Notes: generated from the letters alone by a model not told the origin. DNA of 64,000 bases from Bacillus sp. T3 (GCF_033449965.1 NZ_CP137761.1:3596001-3660000), one strand, 5' to 3'. Shown: positions 26,160-36,532, counted from the stretch's first letter. A program made the numbers and translations.

Positions 26160-28114
26160 CTATTCCTTCTTTTCTTCCTTATCCTTCTGATCAGTTTTTG
26201 CTTCATCCGAAAAATACAGCCTTATTGTTGAACCCACTTTAACCTTAACTCCAGGTTGTGGCGATTGCTTGACGACAGTATTTCCTTCACCACTCGAGTC
26301 AATCTTTAAATTGATAAATAACTCTCTCAATTCATTCTTCTCAAATCCAACAACATCCGGTACCTCGATCATCGGAACATCTCCAAAAGCTTGTTTCTTA
26401 GGGATTTGCTCTTTACGAGGTTCAACACCAAGAACAGGCAATGCATCCTTCAGGATATTCCCAACAATTGGTGCAGATACCTGACTTCCGAATTGAACCG
26501 TTCCTTTAGGGTTATCTACCGCGACATACACAACAATTTGCGGGTCATCCGCGGCGCAAATCCAATAAATGAGACGATGTGATTATTTTCAAGATATCGT
26601 CCATTTTGTGCTTTTTGGGCTGTACCTGTTTTTCCACCAACTCGATACCCATCAATAAATGCCTTTCCTCCAGAACCCTGGGCGACTACATTTTCTAATG
26701 CATAACGAATCTTTTCCGAAGTTTCCTTAGAAATAACGTTTCGTTTTGCCACTGGCGTTTTTTTCATCACAATCTCTCCAGTGGTTGAATCGATAAGCTC
26801 TTTAGCTATATACGGCGTATAAAGGGTACCGCCATTTACTGCTGCGGAAATTGCTGTAACTTGCTGAATGGGGGTAACCGAAACCCCTTGACCAAATGCG
26901 GTCGTTGCCAGTTCAACTGGTCCGACCCTATTTAATTTAAATAATATCCCCGTACCTTCTCCTTGAAGGTCGATTCCAGTTTTTTCACCAAAACCAAAGT
27001 CTTTAATATACTGAAACAGTTTTTCTTTCCCTAATCTTTGACCAAGCTCTACAAACCCAGGGTTGCAAGAGTTCTGAACAACTTCAAGGAAGCTCTGACT
27101 TCCATGTCCGCCTCTCTTCCAGCACCTTAACCTAGAGCCGCCAACCTCCACAAAGCCAGGATCATGAAAATGATCCTTTTCAAGGTCTACCTTGCCTTCT
27201 TCGAGTGCAGCTGCTAAGGTAATAATCTTAAAGGTCGATCCAGGCTCATAGGTACTCCAAACAGGTAAATTTCGATTGTACACCTCTTGGGGTACATTTC
27301 GAAAATTGGCCGGGTCAAAGCTTGGACGACTGGACATCCCCAATATTTCTCCATTGTTTGGATTCATCGCAATCGCGATAATCCCTTCTGGCTGATAGGT
27401 TGTTTCAGCAATATCAAGTTCACGTTCAAGTATCGTCTCAATTTTCGTATCGATGGTAAGTTTCAAATCTAAACCATCCTGCGGCGCCTGGTAATCATCC
27501 GCCATATCGTTCATCCGTTTTCCTTTTGCGTCAGCGTAAAACTTAACAGAGCCTTTTTCACCTTTTAATTCTTTATCATAATACTTTTCAAGACCCATTA
27601 AACCTTGGTTATCGACTCCGGCGAAGCCCAACACATGTGATAAATATGTTCCGAATGGGTAACTACGCTTTGAATCTTCACCAATATAGACACCTTTTAA
27701 GCCTAGGGAACGGATTTCTTTTGCTTTTTCATGGGAAATCTTCCTTCCCTCAGGAATTCTCTCAATTGAATTCTTTTTCGTGATATGCTGATAGGCTTTT
27801 TCCTTTGACATATTCAAAGCAGCTGCTAATTTTTCAGCCGTTTTATCAGGGTCCTCGATCTGACGCGGAACAACATAAACAGTTGGAGAACTAATATTAG
27901 TGGCAAGCTTCACCCCATTGCGGTCGACAATCTCGCCTCGTTTCGGTTCAAATGGTATATTTCGACTCCAAGAATCCTTGGCCCGATCTGTTAATAAATC
28001 TCCTAAAAAAAACTGAACATATCCAAGCCGTAAATCAATCACTAAAAAAATCAGGATACCGACAATTAGCGCGATGGCGAGCCGCTTGCGAACCGTTACT
28101 TGTGATACACGCAT
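26160..28114 (-). CDS. spoVD: SpoVD, class B penicillin-binding protein for spore cortex (interrupted by a one-base deletion)
   Basis: A bitopic transpeptidase. It has an N-terminal membrane segment (LAIALIVGILIFLVIDL) and a dimerisation domain. The transpeptidase follows with STFK (in YEPGSTFKIITL), SCN (in NSCNPGFVEL) and KTG (in VGGKTGTAQ), and there is one C-terminal PASTA domain (PMIEVPDVVGFEKNELRELF; key PDVVG). The single PASTA and the position after pbpB mark it as SpoVD. The frame is lost after FIGFAP and resumes at ADDPQIVVYVAVDNP; one missing base near 26551-26556 explains it. Restored length is about 651 residues. Probable sequencing error. Confidence 0.92.
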
Positions 28115-28258
28115 ATAATGAACGAAACTCCTTTCTCATCCTCTCGGACTGTTCCGACGAACCCTGATCCTCATTTTTAATGGAGGAATCCTTAGAGTCC
28201 TTTAACAGGCTTGTTCATTTATATGCTTGTACCATTTAAATTAGAACGGTAGGTGGTG

Positions 28259-30471
28259 TTAATCGTGGACCTCATCCTCTTGACTTTCACCTTTTGCTGC
28301 TTTATCCTCTGATGCTTTTTTAGCTTCATCTGGTGTTAAACAATTGACGATTAAATATGTTCCCTTCTTTACAACCGTTCCTTGGGTGAGATTTTGACTA
28401 ACTGCATAACCATTCCCCGTAATCGTTAATTTCAAATCAGCCATTTTGGCCAATATTAATACATCACGTCGTGACCACCCAGTTAAATCTGGCATCTTAA
28501 GCTCACCGTCTGTTTTCAAGATGACCTTCTCCCCTTCAAGAACAGAGACATTTGGTGCTGGAGTCTGTTCGAGGACAGTATTGCCATCACCAATAACGAT
28601 TGCATCAAGTCCTTTTTTGGTTAAGTCATTTAGCGCAGTATCAATCGAATGATTAGCATAGTTAGTAAGTGTGTTGGTTTTCGCCTTTTCCATACTTACT
28701 GGTTTAATATTTAAATATTGAAGACTATTTTTCATTACCGAGTTAAAAATTTGAGAAACCGGGATGGATCCATCAAAATAGGTCTTAATTTCTGGTTGCT
28801 GGACCGCAACATAAACGATTAATTCCGGATCATCCTTTGGAGCCATACCTAAGAAGGAGAAAATATAATTTTGAGCACCGGTCAAATATCCTTTAGCTCC
28901 TGGAATTTGCGCAGTTCCAGTTTTCCCAGCAACAGAATAGCCGTCGATTTTATATCGGCTTCCCGTTCCTTTTGGCGACGTAACAACCGTTTCTAAAATA
29001 TCACGAACCTCTTTTGCTGTTTCTGCGGAAATAGGTTTACCAGCTACCTTTGGTTCACCTTCCTTTACGACCTTTCCAGAATTTGAATCCACTATTTTAC
29101 TTACTACATAAGGCTTCATCATTTTCCCATCATTTGCAACAGCTGTTGCTGCTTGAATTTGTTGAATCGGTGTAATGGCTGTCCCTTGTCCAAACGCAGT
29201 TGTGATTTTATCAATCGGATATTGGTACACTATTTTTCCTGATGTTTCATTCGGTAAATCGATACCTGTTGGTTGATCAAATCCAAATTTTGTTAAGTAT
29301 TCACGATACGTATCAAAACCCAGCTTTTCATTTGCTAGTCTAGCAAATGCCACATTCGATGAACGTTGTACACCTTCAAGGAAGGTAATGGAGCCCCATC
29401 CGCTACCATTATGGTCCCGAATCGGCTTAGAATTCGGCGTGACTCTATATGAACCTGATTGGTACCATTCATTTGGATTAAAAACACCCTCTTCAACCGC
29501 AGCTGATAAGGTAAAAATTTTCATGGTTGAACCTGGTTCAAATGAGTTTTCAATTGCCTCATTATGCCAGCTTTTATCAATACCCTCTCTTGTTTTAGGA
29601 TGAAATGATGGTCGTTGCCCCATCGCAAGGATCTCCCCTGTTTTCGGATTCGCAACAATGGCAATGATTTTTTTTGGTTGATATTCTTCATTAACCTTGT
29701 TCATTGCATCCTCTAAAAAAGTTTGTATTTTTTTATCAATGGTTAAATAAACGTCGTTTCCATTTTGTGCCGGTTTAATATTTTCCTCTCCATCTGGGAG
29801 CAAATAACCCCAAAGGTCACTTTCGTATTTTAACGTGCCATTTTTTCCGGTTAACTCATTGTTTAAAGCACTCTCAATCCCCATTCTTCCAACTGTTTTA
29901 CTAGTGCCGTCTGCTTTTTCTTCCTTTTCAACAAAGCCTACTAAATGGGAGGCAAAAATTCCATTCGGATAAAATCGCTTTTTATCACGGACAAAAGTGA
30001 TTCCTGGAAGCTTTAACGCTTCAATTTCCGACTTTACCTGATGTGAAATATCACGGCCTGCATTTCCAAACTCAACCTGGAAAAGACCCTTTTTTTGAGC
30101 CGCTGCAAAATTTCCGTTTCACTCATTGGCAGGTATTTAGCTAGTTTTTTAGCGGTCATTTCTTTATCAACAACATGGTTTGGTTTATTCGGGTCCGTCG
30201 TCATTTTTTTATCTAATATGGCGACAACCGTATATGAAGTTGTGTCCTTCGCCACTACTTCCTCATTTCGATCAAAAATTGTTCCTCTAGAGGCATCAAT
30301 GACTCTTTCTTTCGTATATTTCTGTTGGGCCTTTGCAGCCAACGCTTCACCCTTGGCTTCTCCCGTCACTTGAATGGTTACATAATGGAAAAGTAAGACA
30401 AAAAAGAGCAGGCTGAATATTACAAATAATATCGCTGCTCCCCGATTCATATTGGGTTGTTTTTTTAACAT
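28259..30471 (-). CDS. pbpB: PBP2B, septal class B penicillin-binding protein (interrupted by a one-base deletion)
   Basis: The septal transpeptidase partner of FtsW; its scaffold role is essential in B. subtilis. The N-terminal part has one membrane segment (AILFVIFSLLFFVLLFHYV). The transpeptidase carries STMK (in FEPGSTMKIFTL), SSN (in RSSNVAFARL) and KTG (in VAGKTGTAQIPG). Two C-terminal PASTA repeats follow (one with PDLTGWSRRDVL). The frame is lost after MSETEIL; the correct frame resumes at AAAQKKGLFQVEFGNAGRDI. One base is missing within about 30090-30113, which includes T7 and A4 runs. Restored length is about 737 residues. The start overlaps the ftsL stop (TAATG). Confidence 0.92.
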
Positions 30472-30824
30472 TACTCTTGCACAACCTTAACATTGTCGTT
30501 TAATTTTAATCCAAGTTCCTTTGTGGCTATCGCCCATATCCGTTCATAAGTACTTAATTCAGCTACTTGAACATTTAAATCACTGTTCACCTTTTGCTGT
30601 TCCTGGATTTTAGTTTCGACATCCTGAATCCCTTTATTTACCTTATAAATATCTGCTTGATTTGAAACAATTTGAATTGACCCAATACACACACATGCTC
30701 CAAAAAGCAGACCTAAGATTTTTTCACCAGGGGAAAACCATGCTTTTTTTACAACTTGAGTTTTTATTTGTTGTTCCGTGCGTTTTTGCGTTTCTTGTTG
30801 CAGCTTTTTGGCTAAGTTGCTCAT
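30471..30824 (-). CDS. ftsL: Cell division protein FtsL
   Basis: A 117-residue bitopic protein: a basic cytoplasmic tail, one membrane segment (ILGLLFGACVCIGSIQIV, about 34-52) and an extracytoplasmic coiled coil (NKGIQDVETKIQEQQKVNSD, about 60-95). The ending is LGLKLNDNVKVV. It forms the DivIB-DivIC-FtsL complex at the septum. Its place between rsmH and pbpB is diagnostic, as primary sequence is weakly conserved. GGGAGG site. Confidence 0.92.
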   Translation of the reverse strand: MSNLAKKLQQETQKRTEQQIKTQVVKKAWFSPGEKILGLLFGACVCIGSIQIVSNQADIYKVNKGIQDVETKIQEQQKVNSDLNVQVAELSTYERIWAIATKELGLKLNDNVKVVQE

Positions 30825-30848
30825 TCATTTCCCTCCCGAATATATTAT

Positions 30849-31784
30849 CTATTTATTTCTTTCTGCGACACGTAATTTAGCTGATCTTGCTCGATTATTT
30901 AATTCAAGTTCCTCATCTGATGGTACAATCGGTTTGCGCGTAATAAGCTTCATATCTGGCTCGTATTCTTTTGGTATCATCGGTAGACCCGGAGGAAGCG
31001 GTGGCAATTCACTTGCCTTTTTAAAAGCAACTTTGCAAATTCGATCCTCTAAAGAATGGAAAGTAATGACACTGATTCTCCCACCCGGATTTAATATATC
31101 CATTGCGTCCTGTAATGATTTTTCGAATACGCCCAATTCATCATTCACTGCAATTCGAATAGCTTGGAAAACTCTTTTTGCAGGGTGACCACCTTTTCTC
31201 CTTGCAGGTGCTGGAATTGCATCTTTAATGAGTTCTACTAATTCATTCGTCGTTTCAATTGGTTTAATGGCTCGTGCTGCTTCAATTTTTCGAGCGATTT
31301 GTTTTGAGAATTTTTCTTCACCGTATTGGAAGAAAATGCGGACTAAATCTTCGTATCGCCATGAGTTGACAACATCGTAGGCGGAAATGGAGGACTGCTT
31401 GTCCATTCGCATATCTAGTGGGGCATCATGATGATAACTAAACCCTCGTTCGGGATTATCTAATTGTGGGGAAGAAACACCTAAATCATACAAAACCCCA
31501 TCTACATGATGAACACCTATTGCATATAATTCTTCTTTTAGGTTTGAAAAGTTACTTTTAATAATCGTAATTTTATCTTGATATTGCTCTAGCTTCTTTT
31601 TTGCATTGGCAATTGCAGTTTCATCCTGATCAAAGGCAATCAAACGACCCTTATCCGATAATTTGGAAAGGATGAGTTCACTGTGACCTGCACCACCTAA
31701 TGTACAATCCACATAAATGCCATCTTGCTGGATATTCAATCCGTCTACTGCCTCATGCAGCAACACTGTTGTATGTTCAAACAT
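30849..31784 (-). CDS. rsmH: 16S rRNA (cytosine1402-N4)-methyltransferase RsmH (MraW)
   Basis: A 311-residue SAM-dependent enzyme that N4-methylates C1402 of 16S rRNA. Marks: FEHTTVLLHEAVDGL, VDCTLGGAGHSELIL (SAM loop), DGVLYDLGVSSPQLD and ERGFSYHHDAPLDMRMD. C-terminal FHSLEDRICK follows. I chose the ATG at 31784; it follows AAAGGTGG and gives the family N-terminus, while a longer frame overlaps mraZ. Confidence 0.97.
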   Translation of the reverse strand: MFEHTTVLLHEAVDGLNIQQDGIYVDCTLGGAGHSELILSKLSDKGRLIAFDQDETAIANAKKKLEQYQDKITIIKSNFSNLKEELYAIGVHHVDGVLYDLGVSSPQLDNPERGFSYHHDAPLDMRMDKQSSISAYDVVNSWRYEDLVRIFFQYGEEKFSKQIARKIEAARAIKPIETTNELVELIKDAIPAPARRKGGHPAKRVFQAIRIAVNDELGVFEKSLQDAMDILNPGGRISVITFHSLEDRICKVAFKKASELPPLPPGLPMIPKEYEPDMKLITRKPIVPSDEELELNNRARSAKLRVAERNK

Positions 31785-31827
31785 GTAATTCTTATTCCAC
31801 CTTTCTAATGAATCCTTCGCGGAGAGG

Positions 31828-32259
31828 TTAAATATCAAACCCAATCATATTTTCTGCAATTTCTGCAAAAGATTCTTCGGACTTTAAGAAATATTCTTCC
31901 CAAAGTTCCTTGCTCCAAATTTCAATTCGATTAGAAACTCCAAGAACGACACATTCTTTTTCTAAATTGGCATATTGAAGCAGTGGGGCCGAGATATTGA
32001 TTCTCCCTTGTTTATCCAGTTCACATTCTGTGGCACCAGAAAAGAAAAAGCGCGTAAAGGCACGAGCGTCCTTCTTTGTTAAGGGAAGACCTTTAAGCTT
32101 CTCCTCGAGTAGCTTCCATTCATTGAGTGGGTATCCAAACAAGCATTGATCTAGACCACGCGTTAAAACAAACATCTCGCCCAGTTCATCACGAAACTTA
32201 GCGGGTACAATTAAGCGGCCTTTGTTATCAACGGTATGATGATACTCCCCCATGAACAT
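31828..32259 (-). CDS. mraZ: Transcriptional regulator MraZ
   Basis: A 143-residue protein of two AbrB-like SpoVT/MraZ repeats. Marks: HHTVDNKGRLIVPAKFRDEL in repeat 1 and CELDKQGRINISAPLLQYA in repeat 2. In studied species a ring of MraZ binds repeated TGGG-type boxes upstream of its own gene and represses the dcw cluster. The ATG at 32259 (MFMGEYHHT) follows GTGGGGG, and the operator at 32290-32314 is just upstream. Confidence 0.96.
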   Translation of the reverse strand: MFMGEYHHTVDNKGRLIVPAKFRDELGEMFVLTRGLDQCLFGYPLNEWKLLEEKLKGLPLTKKDARAFTRFFFSGATECELDKQGRINISAPLLQYANLEKECVVLGVSNRIEIWSKELWEEYFLKSEESFAEIAENMIGFDI

Positions 32260-32289
32260 ATACACTACCCCCACTTTCCTTTCTAAATT

Positions 32290-32314
32290 TACCACATCCC
32301 CCCACTTTTCACCA
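32290..32314 (-). promoter_or_regulatory. MraZ operator: three TGGnn boxes at 10-bp spacing
   Basis: On the minus strand TGGTG (32310-32314), TGGGG (32300-32304) and TGGTA (32290-32294) each begin exactly 10 bases apart, with 5-base spacers. This is the known MraZ operator layout (TGGGN repeats separated by 5 nt). It lies about 31-55 bases before the mraZ start. Autoregulation is inferred. Confidence 0.75.
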
Positions 32315-32528
32315 CATATTTTTAGTATTCTCTAATTGCTAGAGATTCCCCTTCTGTTTATCAGAATTTTCTGCCTTCGGAACATTTTTTTCGTCCGACA
32401 AGAAATCTTTAATTCGACGAAGCCTTATCCTGTCTAGGTTTATATTAGTTAGGTCAAATGGATTATTTTATCGAAAAACTCCGAGTTTTATAAAATCAAA
32501 ACACTATAGTTATTTATACTTACATTAG

Positions 32529-32557
32529 TTCGACATCTCCGACACAATATTGTCGAA
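32529..32557. promoter_or_regulatory. Inverted pair of Spo0A boxes upstream of mraZ
   Basis: TTCGACA (32529-32535) and TGTCGAA (32551-32557) are perfect 0A-box heptamers in opposite orientation, separated by 15 bases. They lie in the gap between bshC and mraZ. Control of the division cluster by Spo0A through this site is inference. Confidence 0.5.
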
Positions 32558-32589
32558 TATTGGCAGAAAACTGTGTATTTTATCACAGA

Positions 32590-32626
32590 AATAAAAAGAA
32601 GCTGCCTCAAATATGAGTCAGCTTCC
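32590..32626 (-). terminator. Intrinsic terminator of bshC
   Basis: GAAGCTGxCTCA/TGAGxCAGCTTC stem (32598-32608 with 32614-32625) plus TTTTT on the minus strand. It lies immediately after bshC and upstream of the mraZ control region. Confidence 0.82.
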
Positions 32627-32630
32627 CTGG

Positions 32631-34265
32631 TTATAGCTTAATCACCTTGTGACTTCCATCAAATCGATAGTCCATTTGAACTAATTGGCGAATAAATTCA
32701 AATCCATACTTATTTAAAAAATAAAATGGATTTAACACTCGTTCCTGAGGTGAGCCGTTAGGTCTTAACGCATTGCCAACACGGTCAATTTTCCGCAAGT
32801 TAACAACATGCTTCCTGTGAATCGATTCAATAATTTTATCTTCAAGAAAACGAACTTGCTTCTGAATCAATTCCTCATTCTTCTTGATTAAGGGGTTCAT
32901 CCCTTTATCAATTTCTTCTGTTTTTTCAACAATGGTTTGATAATAGCCTGTTAGATCGTTCCTTAAACGCAAAAATAACTCATCTAAGTCAGGGTCCTTC
33001 ACTGAAAGAAGAAACTTTTCTCTATAATCCGAAACACCCTTCACCAATACGTCTTCTAAACTGAAGTCCAATTCCTTTAGGTCAGTATCAACGGACCTTT
33101 CTAAAAGAGTAATATTCAATCTAGGGACGATTGGTGGCATTTTGATATCATAATGCTCAAAAACTTGTTTTAATTCACTCCAATAAGCAATCTCACCTGG
33201 ACCCGCAATAAACGCTAAGGTTGGAAATAACCACTCTTGCATTAAAGGCCGTGTTACAACATTATTACTAAGACTTTGTGGTTTATTTTTTGCAAGCTCG
33301 ACTAATTGTTCATATGTAAATTGAATCGAACTGTTCTTACCAATAAACAATTTGGTTTTAGGATGATACTCTAACAAAATCCGTGAGCTAGTTTCCTCAT
33401 CATAATAAAACAGATTGGCTGCATTTTCTTTTATTTCAAGAGCGTTTGCAAAGCCCAATTGCTGAATTTCTTCTTGCTGATTTAAAACCGCCTCTGTAAT
33501 CTTTTGATGATCTCGAATTTGTAAAAGGAAACTGTCTCGCTCTAGAATACGAAGGTTTTTATCTCCAGAGTCTATGATTAATAGTCCAAAATCCTTAAAC
33601 ATTTCCATTATAATATGAGCAAAAAAATCAACTAAGGAACGTGAGCGTTGTACAGCTTGTTCTGTAAAAGCTAAAATCGTATTCGTATATTCTGTCTCCC
33701 CGAATGATTCAATAATCTTTTTTACCCACATAAAGCATTTTTCCTGGTCGAGTAAAATATCAGACACCATTTTTTTATCCGATACCACTTGCGGAAAAGT
33801 TGATTTTTCGATTTTTTGATTAACCTCTGTATAAAGATGATTGACTTCAAGGTAGTCATGGTCTTCACCAGCAATCCAAAAAACTGGCACTACTGGTACA
33901 CCCAACTCTTCCTCCTTTTGTTTGGCTAAAACGATAGTAGAAATGACTTTATGTATCGTATATAGAGGACCAGTTAGCACACCAGCTTGCTGCCCACCGA
34001 TTACTACTACGCTATCTGCAGCACGAAGTTTATCTAAAGACTGCTCAACAGCTTGAGATGATGGAAAATCGGCCATATAACGTTCAATATGATCCGCAAC
34101 AGCACCTCTTTGAAATGTTCTTTTATTCAGTTCTTCTAGCCGACCCCGATAATTTGTTGCTTCTTGATACCGATAATGAAAAAACTTCATAATATCAGGC
34201 GTTTGTGCCAAATAATCAGTTGCAAACCGGTTATTTGCCGGAAGCGAGAGATTTAACATCTCCAT
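32631..34265 (-). CDS. bshC: Bacillithiol synthase BshC (cysteine-adding enzyme)
   Basis: A 544-residue enzyme of the BshC (YllA) family that adds cysteine to GlcN-malate in the last step of bacillithiol synthesis. Marks: VIGGQQAGVLTGPLYTIHK near residue 90, PVVPVFWIAGEDHDYLEVNH and FPTLAFIAGPGEIAYWSEL. A coiled-coil stretch is at about 420-490. It is next to mraZ as in B. subtilis (yllA). AAGGAAG site before the ATG. Confidence 0.96.
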   Translation of the reverse strand: MEMLNLSLPANNRFATDYLAQTPDIMKFFHYRYQEATNYRGRLEELNKRTFQRGAVADHIERYMADFPSSQAVEQSLDKLRAADSVVVIGGQQAGVLTGPLYTIHKVISTIVLAKQKEEELGVPVVPVFWIAGEDHDYLEVNHLYTEVNQKIEKSTFPQVVSDKKMVSDILLDQEKCFMWVKKIIESFGETEYTNTILAFTEQAVQRSRSLVDFFAHIIMEMFKDFGLLIIDSGDKNLRILERDSFLLQIRDHQKITEAVLNQQEEIQQLGFANALEIKENAANLFYYDEETSSRILLEYHPKTKLFIGKNSSIQFTYEQLVELAKNKPQSLSNNVVTRPLMQEWLFPTLAFIAGPGEIAYWSELKQVFEHYDIKMPPIVPRLNITLLERSVDTDLKELDFSLEDVLVKGVSDYREKFLLSVKDPDLDELFLRLRNDLTGYYQTIVEKTEEIDKGMNPLIKKNEELIQKQVRFLEDKIIESIHRKHVVNLRKIDRVGNALRPNGSPQERVLNPFYFLNKYGFEFIRQLVQMDYRFDGSHKVIKL

Positions 34266-34371
34266 TTATTTGTACTTCCTTTCTAATCAACGATAGTTAT
34301 TCCTTAAAGAGTATAGCATTTTCATATTTGAAAAGGAAAAAACTTTGCCTAACTAATTATTAATTAATTTA

Positions 34372-34755
34372 TCAAAGACTACTCAGTCTTTGAATTAAAC
34401 CAAAGGCAATTAAAAACAAATAGGCCGTTAAAAATAGTAAAAAATTCATTCGCCATACCCCTTTGAGAACAGGTAAAAATAATATCTCTTGTTTTGTTTT
34501 CCAATGAATGATCACAAAAACTACTGCTACCGATATCATCAAAAGCAATAGTACCCAAAGATACGAATGATTCCAAATGACGATAATTAAGTGGTGCACA
34601 GAAATGACCAACAGCAATGTACTCAAATCAATCGCAACACGGACCGCCTTACGATGATTTTTAAGAACCAGCTTACTAATGATAAATACTAGAAAATAGC
34701 CCAATAACGGGATCGTAATGACAGCAGCTATTATATTTGAAATGAGAGCTCCCAT
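34372..34755 (-). CDS. DUF3397 family membrane protein
   Basis: A 127-residue protein with four predicted membrane segments (about 7-28, 41-60, 67-87, 103-122) and a short basic loop KLVLKNHRKAVRVAID. I recognise it as the DUF3397 family, found beside bshC in several Bacillaceae; no function is known. It starts one base before the panE stop region, with AAAGGAGCGG as the ribosome binding site, so it is cotranscribed with panE. Confidence 0.75.
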   Translation of the reverse strand: MGALISNIIAAVITIPLLGYFLVFIISKLVLKNHRKAVRVAIDLSTLLLVISVHHLIIVIWNHSYLWVLLLLMISVAVVFVIIHWKTKQEILFLPVLKGVWRMNFLLFLTAYLFLIAFGLIQRLSSL

Positions 34756-35661
34756 TTATTCCGCTCCTTTTTGGTTGCTTATCCCCTTAATTAGAAGATA
34801 AAGCATATTAATCAAAGGTGCCTTCATTCCTTTTAATTCAGCTTCTTCAAGGACATACCCTAAAATCGCGTCTATTTCGGTCTCCTGATTTTGGTCTAAA
34901 TCTTTCAGCATCGAGGATCGATTGTTGGCAGTTTTTTCACAAATTGCGAGGACATGCGCAAAATCATCATCTGGATTTTCTAAGTTCAATATTAACTTCA
35001 ATTCCTTAAAAACATTCATCAATATGGTATAGAAGGATTCATTTTTGATTAAAGCACCGTTTGGTACTTTTAAAATTGCAGTAAGTGGATTAATCATTGA
35101 ATTAACAATTAACTTTTTTATTAACATATCATCATAATTGTCTTCAATGACGATTGGGAAAGAATCCGAACCTAGCGTAATGAAGTCATCCAAAAGTGCT
35201 TTGTCTCCATTAAGTAATGCTATTCTCGTTACTCCATTCCCATTATGAACAACAGAATTTTCTCCATTTCGGTAGGCACCATGTTCGACCGATCCCACAA
35301 ATATATTGTAACTTGTTAATTTTTTAAGTGGTCTGATATGCCCCATTCCATTTTGAAGAAATAAGTAGCAACTATTACTCTTATGGTTAGACTGGTTCGC
35401 TATATTCTCCAGCACTTGCGCTAATTGATATTGCTTAACAGTAACCAGCGTAATTTCTTCCTGTCCCTTCCAAAATTCAAATGGCTTAGCTGCAATTCGG
35501 GTGTGGATTACCCGCTCCCTTTGATAACAATAAAGACCTTCTTCATTAATTTTTTTAGCTTGCTCCGCCGTTCTAGTATATAGTGTAACGTTGGCAGACT
35601 GGCTAAGGTAATAAGAGAACAGAAGACCAATGGATCCCCCACCAATAATTCCAATATTCAT
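34756..35661 (-). CDS. panE: 2-dehydropantoate 2-reductase (PanE/ApbA family)
   Basis: A 301-residue NADPH-dependent ketopantoate reductase of the pantothenate pathway. N-terminal Rossmann loop IGIIGGGSIGLLFSYYL, catalytic lysine in LIKKLIVNSMINPLTAIL (about residue 175), and C-terminal helical domain. B. subtilis has ylbQ/panE in the same place. The ATG at 35661 follows GAGGTT. Overlapping substrate specificities exist in this family, so a different 2-keto-acid substrate is possible. Confidence 0.87.
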   Translation of the reverse strand: MNIGIIGGGSIGLLFSYYLSQSANVTLYTRTAEQAKKINEEGLYCYQRERVIHTRIAAKPFEFWKGQEEITLVTVKQYQLAQVLENIANQSNHKSNSCYLFLQNGMGHIRPLKKLTSYNIFVGSVEHGAYRNGENSVVHNGNGVTRIALLNGDKALLDDFITLGSDSFPIVIEDNYDDMLIKKLIVNSMINPLTAILKVPNGALIKNESFYTILMNVFKELKLILNLENPDDDFAHVLAICEKTANNRSSMLKDLDQNQETEIDAILGYVLEEAELKGMKAPLINMLYLLIKGISNQKGAE

Positions 35662-35957
35662 ACACAATAACCTCTTTAACCTTTGATAGATTTTATTGTA
35701 ACAACAAATGAATAAAAAAACATTTCGAATATGAAAATTTTCAAGAGGTTATTTTTCCTAACTTATATTAAATGATCTCTTATAATGGGTTGTCCTATAA
35801 TATATTCTATTACTTCAACACCGCTATCCCTAAAGCAAAAAGGCAGAAAATTATAACATTTTATTATATAATCATTTTATAAGGTTAATAAACCTAAGTA
35901 AGTTGTTAATATGTTGCTTTCACAAGTTTTGGACTAATTGATATTGGAGGAAACGAA

Positions 35958-36431
35958 GTGGATGTAAAAGTTGAAAAATTACGGGTTAACTACAAAACTT
36001 TAGAGGAATTTAAAAAGTTCAAAGAATACGGTCTCCAAGAGCTATCAATGGTTGAGGATTTAGAAACAAATATCACAGAAAATGATAGCGCTTCACCCTT
36101 TTACGGAATCTATTTTGCCGATAAACTCGTGGCGAGAATGAGCTTATACCAAGTCGAGGCAAAATATAATCGTTATTTCACCCCACCCAAGGACTACCTA
36201 GAGTTATGGAAGCTGGAAGTATTATCAGATTACCAAGGAAAGGGTTTAGGCACAGCTTTAGTTCAATTCGCGAAAAGCTTCGGCCTCCCTATTAAAACAA
36301 ACCCACGCGTGAAATCGAAAGAATTTTGGGAGAAAATAGGCTTTTATCCAGTTCGATATGAAACCAGTCGTGACCTTGGCGAAAATCCACTCATTTGGTT
36401 CCCTACTGGATTTGAAGAAAAAATAGTTTAA
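35958..36431 (+). CDS. ylbP: YlbP, GNAT family N-acetyltransferase
   Basis: A 157-residue GNAT protein. The acetyl-CoA loop is LSDYQGKGLGTALVQFAK (about 93-110), preceded by LELWKLEVL. The C-terminal half contains GLPIKTNPRVKSKEFWEKIGF. The substrate is unknown. GTG start 10 bases after GGAGG. It is divergent from panE; the 296-bp gap (35662-35957) is very AT-rich and contains a TATAAT-like box (around 35865), but I see no other feature in it. Confidence 0.9.
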   Translation: MDVKVEKLRVNYKTLEEFKKFKEYGLQELSMVEDLETNITENDSASPFYGIYFADKLVARMSLYQVEAKYNRYFTPPKDYLELWKLEVLSDYQGKGLGTALVQFAKSFGLPIKTNPRVKSKEFWEKIGFYPVRYETSRDLGENPLIWFPTGFEEKIV

Positions 36432-36498
36432 TCAAAAAAATATTATTGACCTCCAGCTATAATTAAGATTCAAAAGAAGGGCTTCTTCAATTAATACT

Positions 36499-36532
36499 AA
36501 AAAAAGCGGACAGATGATCGTCCGCTTTTCTT
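36499..36532. terminator. Bidirectional terminator between ylbP and ylbO
   Basis: AAAGCGGAC/GTCCGCTTT stem (36503-36511 with 36520-36528) flanked by A-run and T-run; serves the convergent ylbP and ylbO genes. Confidence 0.85.

Noticed and set aside
30778..31188. Plus-strand open frame opposite rsmH and ftsL
   Set aside because: Shadow frame without a ribosome binding site or family match.
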